Assembly (NCBI RefSeq): GCF_019399895.1
Contig: NC_091866.1
Span: forward strand, 3,269,501 to 3,333,500
DNA: 64,000 nt
Direction of reading: 5' to 3'
From: Cardiocondyla obscurior
Taxonomy: Eukaryota; Arthropoda; Insecta; Hymenoptera; Formicidae
Shown here piece by piece: positions 61,061 through 64,000 of the stretch; within the stretch, counting starts at the first letter, position 1; the number at the start of each line of letters is the position of its first letter. The notes under the pieces were generated by a model. That model was not told where the DNA came from. It was given only the letters and a program-made list of their open reading frames with translations, and did no database searches. A program made the translations under genes and the position numbers.

Positions 61061-64000
61061 GTGAGTGAAAAATTTTTCTTTATCTGCGTTAACATATCAG
61101 AGTTAAGGAGAATTGTACAAGTTATACGATTCAACAAAAATAATATTATTACATCATAGTACATAGGACTAAATAAAATAATATTAATCCGTAATTCGTC
61201 CGCAATACATAAAAATTTGATATTAATAAAAAAAATCTTTCTTTAATTAAAATATTAAATATGAAAAATTGTATAAAAAGTAATTTATGAATCAGAGATA
61301 ATAAAACATTTTTTTTTAATTATGGGAGGGCAATGAAAATTAAACCTGTTAGACATAATTCCCTTTGACGATACAAAGTCCTGTATTTAACTGAATTAGG
61401 TATAAAAATTATAGTCTACCTTAATAGTAACGTAGCTTTTGCTCCGAATAATCGCACGTTTTTTCCACTCGTGGACACGGTGGAAAGGACGGCGTTTTCG
61501 CGAGCGGCGCCTAATTAGGAGTTACGAATGGCATGCAATTGCGACTATCGGACGGTTTCCTGCGGGGTCCTGCCCAGTTATTTTTAATTCAATCAACGTC
61601 GCGAGACCGCCGCCTGTCTCGGGGGCTGTGTCGCGAACGGTTGTCGAGACGGATTTGAATACGCACATGCCAAATGTCGAGATCGGTGCGCGGGGGATTC
61701 GCGGTGGCTCTCTCTCGTTGGGCCATCGATCCGTTTGTCCGGCTTGCTTGGGATCCCGCGGCAATAAATAAGGGGAGACGAGACGAGTAGAGCGGAACGA
61801 CAGTCGCGATGTCGCGCGGAATGCATCGGCTTCTGTCAAACGGGCGCAGAGACGAAGACGACGACCATGACGACGACGACAACGAGTCGTTGAATGTACC
61901 GGGCGGAACGCGCGCTGATCCCAGTCTAGATTGCATTAAGGCTTTTCCAAAATGAGCGTTTCTGAGGCCTGGGACTTTCTCTCCGTCCTTTCCTGCTCCG
62001 GCACCTTTTCTATCCGCTCGGTCTTTGATCCTCCTCTTCAGATGGACCATTCTCCTCTCGATTACTAACGACTCCCAAATGCGGACAACTGAAACTCCAA
62101 CGCCTCTTTCGTGATTATCTCGTCTCGATTGACTCGGGGATTCGATTCTAAAATTCTACCATTGTAAAATGAGCCTTTAAACTGAATAGGAATTTCATCG
62201 GAACGTTACGATTAGAATAAAGTAAAAATTATTTTTAATTAAAATTGTAAACGTAATCGTTTATTTTATTTTATTTCTCTCTTGTAAATAGCGACAGGCT
62301 TTTTTATAATCGTTCCTGATTCAGTTAGGATTTACGTTCAACTATTTTACGTTTTTCTAAATTAGGTATCTCGGTTTTAAATGAACAATCGTAAATTAGG
62401 TATCTCGTAAGTAAATAGTCGATAGTATCTCGTTGGATCTCGACATTTTTCTTATAAAAAAAAAAAAATACCCAAACAACTATTAACCACGTAAGTTTTC
62501 GTTGCATCTAGCGAGACGACTCGCGCGAGTAACTTTTCGCAGGCGCTGCGCTTTCTCGTTCCTTGCGGAGAAATAGCGGCCGGCGGGACTTATCTCGTTT
62601 AAGTTTCCCCGGGTTACGTGGAATCGCGGATCGTGCCCGCTCTTCCCTGTTCGTCTTTACCCCCGCCGAGCGTTTTGAGGGCGAAACTCGTTTCGTCCGC
62701 TTATATCCTCGAGAGCAAAGTGCCGCGGGGAGAATGTGCATCTGTGTGAGCGCGCGAATGTGTGGATGAGGGTGGCTCTCTGGATGCGAGTTACGGGTGC
62801 CTGGCGAGCTGCTTGATGTCGGCCAATAGTTCATATGCCGAGTGTCATAGACTACGTGACCGGTTTGACAAAAGTTAGCTTGAAAATTCGGAGACGCGCG
62901 CATTTATTTCGCGGCCCATCTCTCGCGAGATTATACCCTTGCACGCGTTTCCCTTCACTTCCCCCTTTTCCCCCTTCTTCTCTATCATCCTGCGAGATAG
63001 CTCGATCGAACTGGATATGTATGGAAATTGAATATAAATTGTTAGGAACGCAATCTCAATTTTTTGCTATTATCTGTACCCTTTCGTACAAGGGTACCTT
63101 TCGCATTTTCAGGGAAATCATCTTTTGCATTATTCCATTTGTATCTCATTTAGCTTTTTATATCACATATCGTATTTAGTGTATGATTGATATTATTCCG
63201 CATTGGACGAATTTTTAATCCACAATTCTGAATTTAACTCGTCAAAGGAAAGATTTTTCTCTTTATACCTTTTTTTTTTTTTTTCTTTTGTTGTACTTTT
63301 AAGAAGAATGAATTAAACCGTCAGTGATAATGTCGCAGAACCGCAGCGAAATTATTTTAATTTTACCTTCGCAGTCGATAAACATTTCTTGGGGCGGGTT
63401 ATTCTTTTTGTATAATTGTAGTCTTAATCCGCCTAAGTCGAGAAACCCAGTTTGCCGAGACACTCTACGTGCTAATCCTTATTTTCCTTTTGCTTTCTCT
63501 CTTTTCGAATTACTCGATTTTTATCCGCGAAAAATCGAAAGCTGAACGCATAGTCAGCGTATTAAATATTTTATATTAGGAATTTATTTAGCGCAAATTT
63601 TGCTTTAATAATATATAATGCAATTAATAATTAAAAAAAAAAGTTTACGGTATGTGGAAAAAACGAGAAGTTGATAAAATTAAATATGAAATTATTCGGT
63701 ATATTTTATATTCGCTGAAGCACTCCGTATTATCTTTATTGTTTAGTCGAACGGTATCGAGCACAATCGTGAATCGTATTTCGTGTTACCGCAAGTTAGC
63801 GAGCTAAATGCGTCGTCTAGACGGATTGTACTCTCGTTTCCGCATGCGGTTAAGATATTTTCACGGGCGCTAACGTATCGTTCGTCCATTGAAGTTTACC
63901 TTCCGCGCCGGATCCAGATTTGATTAATTACCCGGAAGCGTGAGAGTTGTTACCACGGTAAGCCGCTTACACTCGACTTTCGATCCTAAAACTTTGTTTC
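61061..64000. other. Gene-poor right end
   Basis: The module array ends in AT-rich DNA to ~61430. CpG-rich patches at 61.45-62.05 and 62.5-63.0 kb give Arg/Ser-rich open frames on both strands that I do not accept as genes. GACGACGACGAC-type (Asp/Arg/Ser) runs occur near 61856-61885. Nothing further can be supported. Confidence 0.4.

Noticed and set aside
61589..62050. 153-codon minus-strand open frame with Ser runs
   Set aside because: Composition reflects CpG-rich DNA and a GAC/GAT microsatellite; overlapping frames are open on both strands.

Overview
This is nuclear DNA from an insect, most likely a hymenopteran and plausibly an ant (inference). The genes are interrupted by many short AT-rich introns with GT/AG ends. 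Coding exons lie in AT-rich DNA, while the intergenic DNA is patchy and often CpG-rich. Every multi-exon model below was joined by hand at GT/AG sites so that reading phase is kept across each junction; coordinates of spliced genes span first to last coding exon.

The left 24 kb is compact and gene-dense. In order: the 3' end of a peroxisomal ECI2-like enoyl-CoA isomerase (+); RAD54B (-), a recombination translocase with an unusual tandem duplication of two exons; DDX18/pitchoune (-), a ribosome-biogenesis helicase; BABAM1/MERIT40 (+), a subunit of the BRCA1-A and BRISC complexes, sharing a ~445 bp divergent promoter region with DDX18; a tentative Cys-rich gene (-); a signal-peptide/single-TM protein of unknown function (+); a TBC1D10/whacked RabGAP (-); TAF1C, a Pol I initiation subunit (+); and TIM50 (-). 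RAD54B and BABAM1 both serve DNA repair, and DDX18 and TAF1C both serve ribosome production. These look like ordinary neighbours, not an operon-like unit.

From 24.5 to 26.0 kb lies a tandem array of four ~320 bp units. Copy 1 begins in a broken reading frame with in-frame stops, and the last copy runs into a 12-bp minisatellite.

From 26 to 64 kb I can support no conventional protein gene. The DNA holds homopolymer tracts, microsatellites and a ~120 bp duplication (27.0 and 30.5 kb). The most interesting element is a six-copy dispersed module: three copies on the minus strand (34.2-35.0 and 56.7-57.1 kb) and three on the plus strand (59.6-61.1 kb). Each copy has a conserved core (CTGAGAGGAGGAG...GCAAC), a splice donor, a short intron, an acceptor and a small second exon. 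Two short stems in the module show compensatory base changes between copies. This is my best candidate for something undescribed: a multicopy spliced RNA or micro-exon gene family, or a non-autonomous repeat. A 127-nt foldback (57.5 kb) and a 19-bp near-perfect hairpin (60.1 kb) lie in the same neighbourhood.
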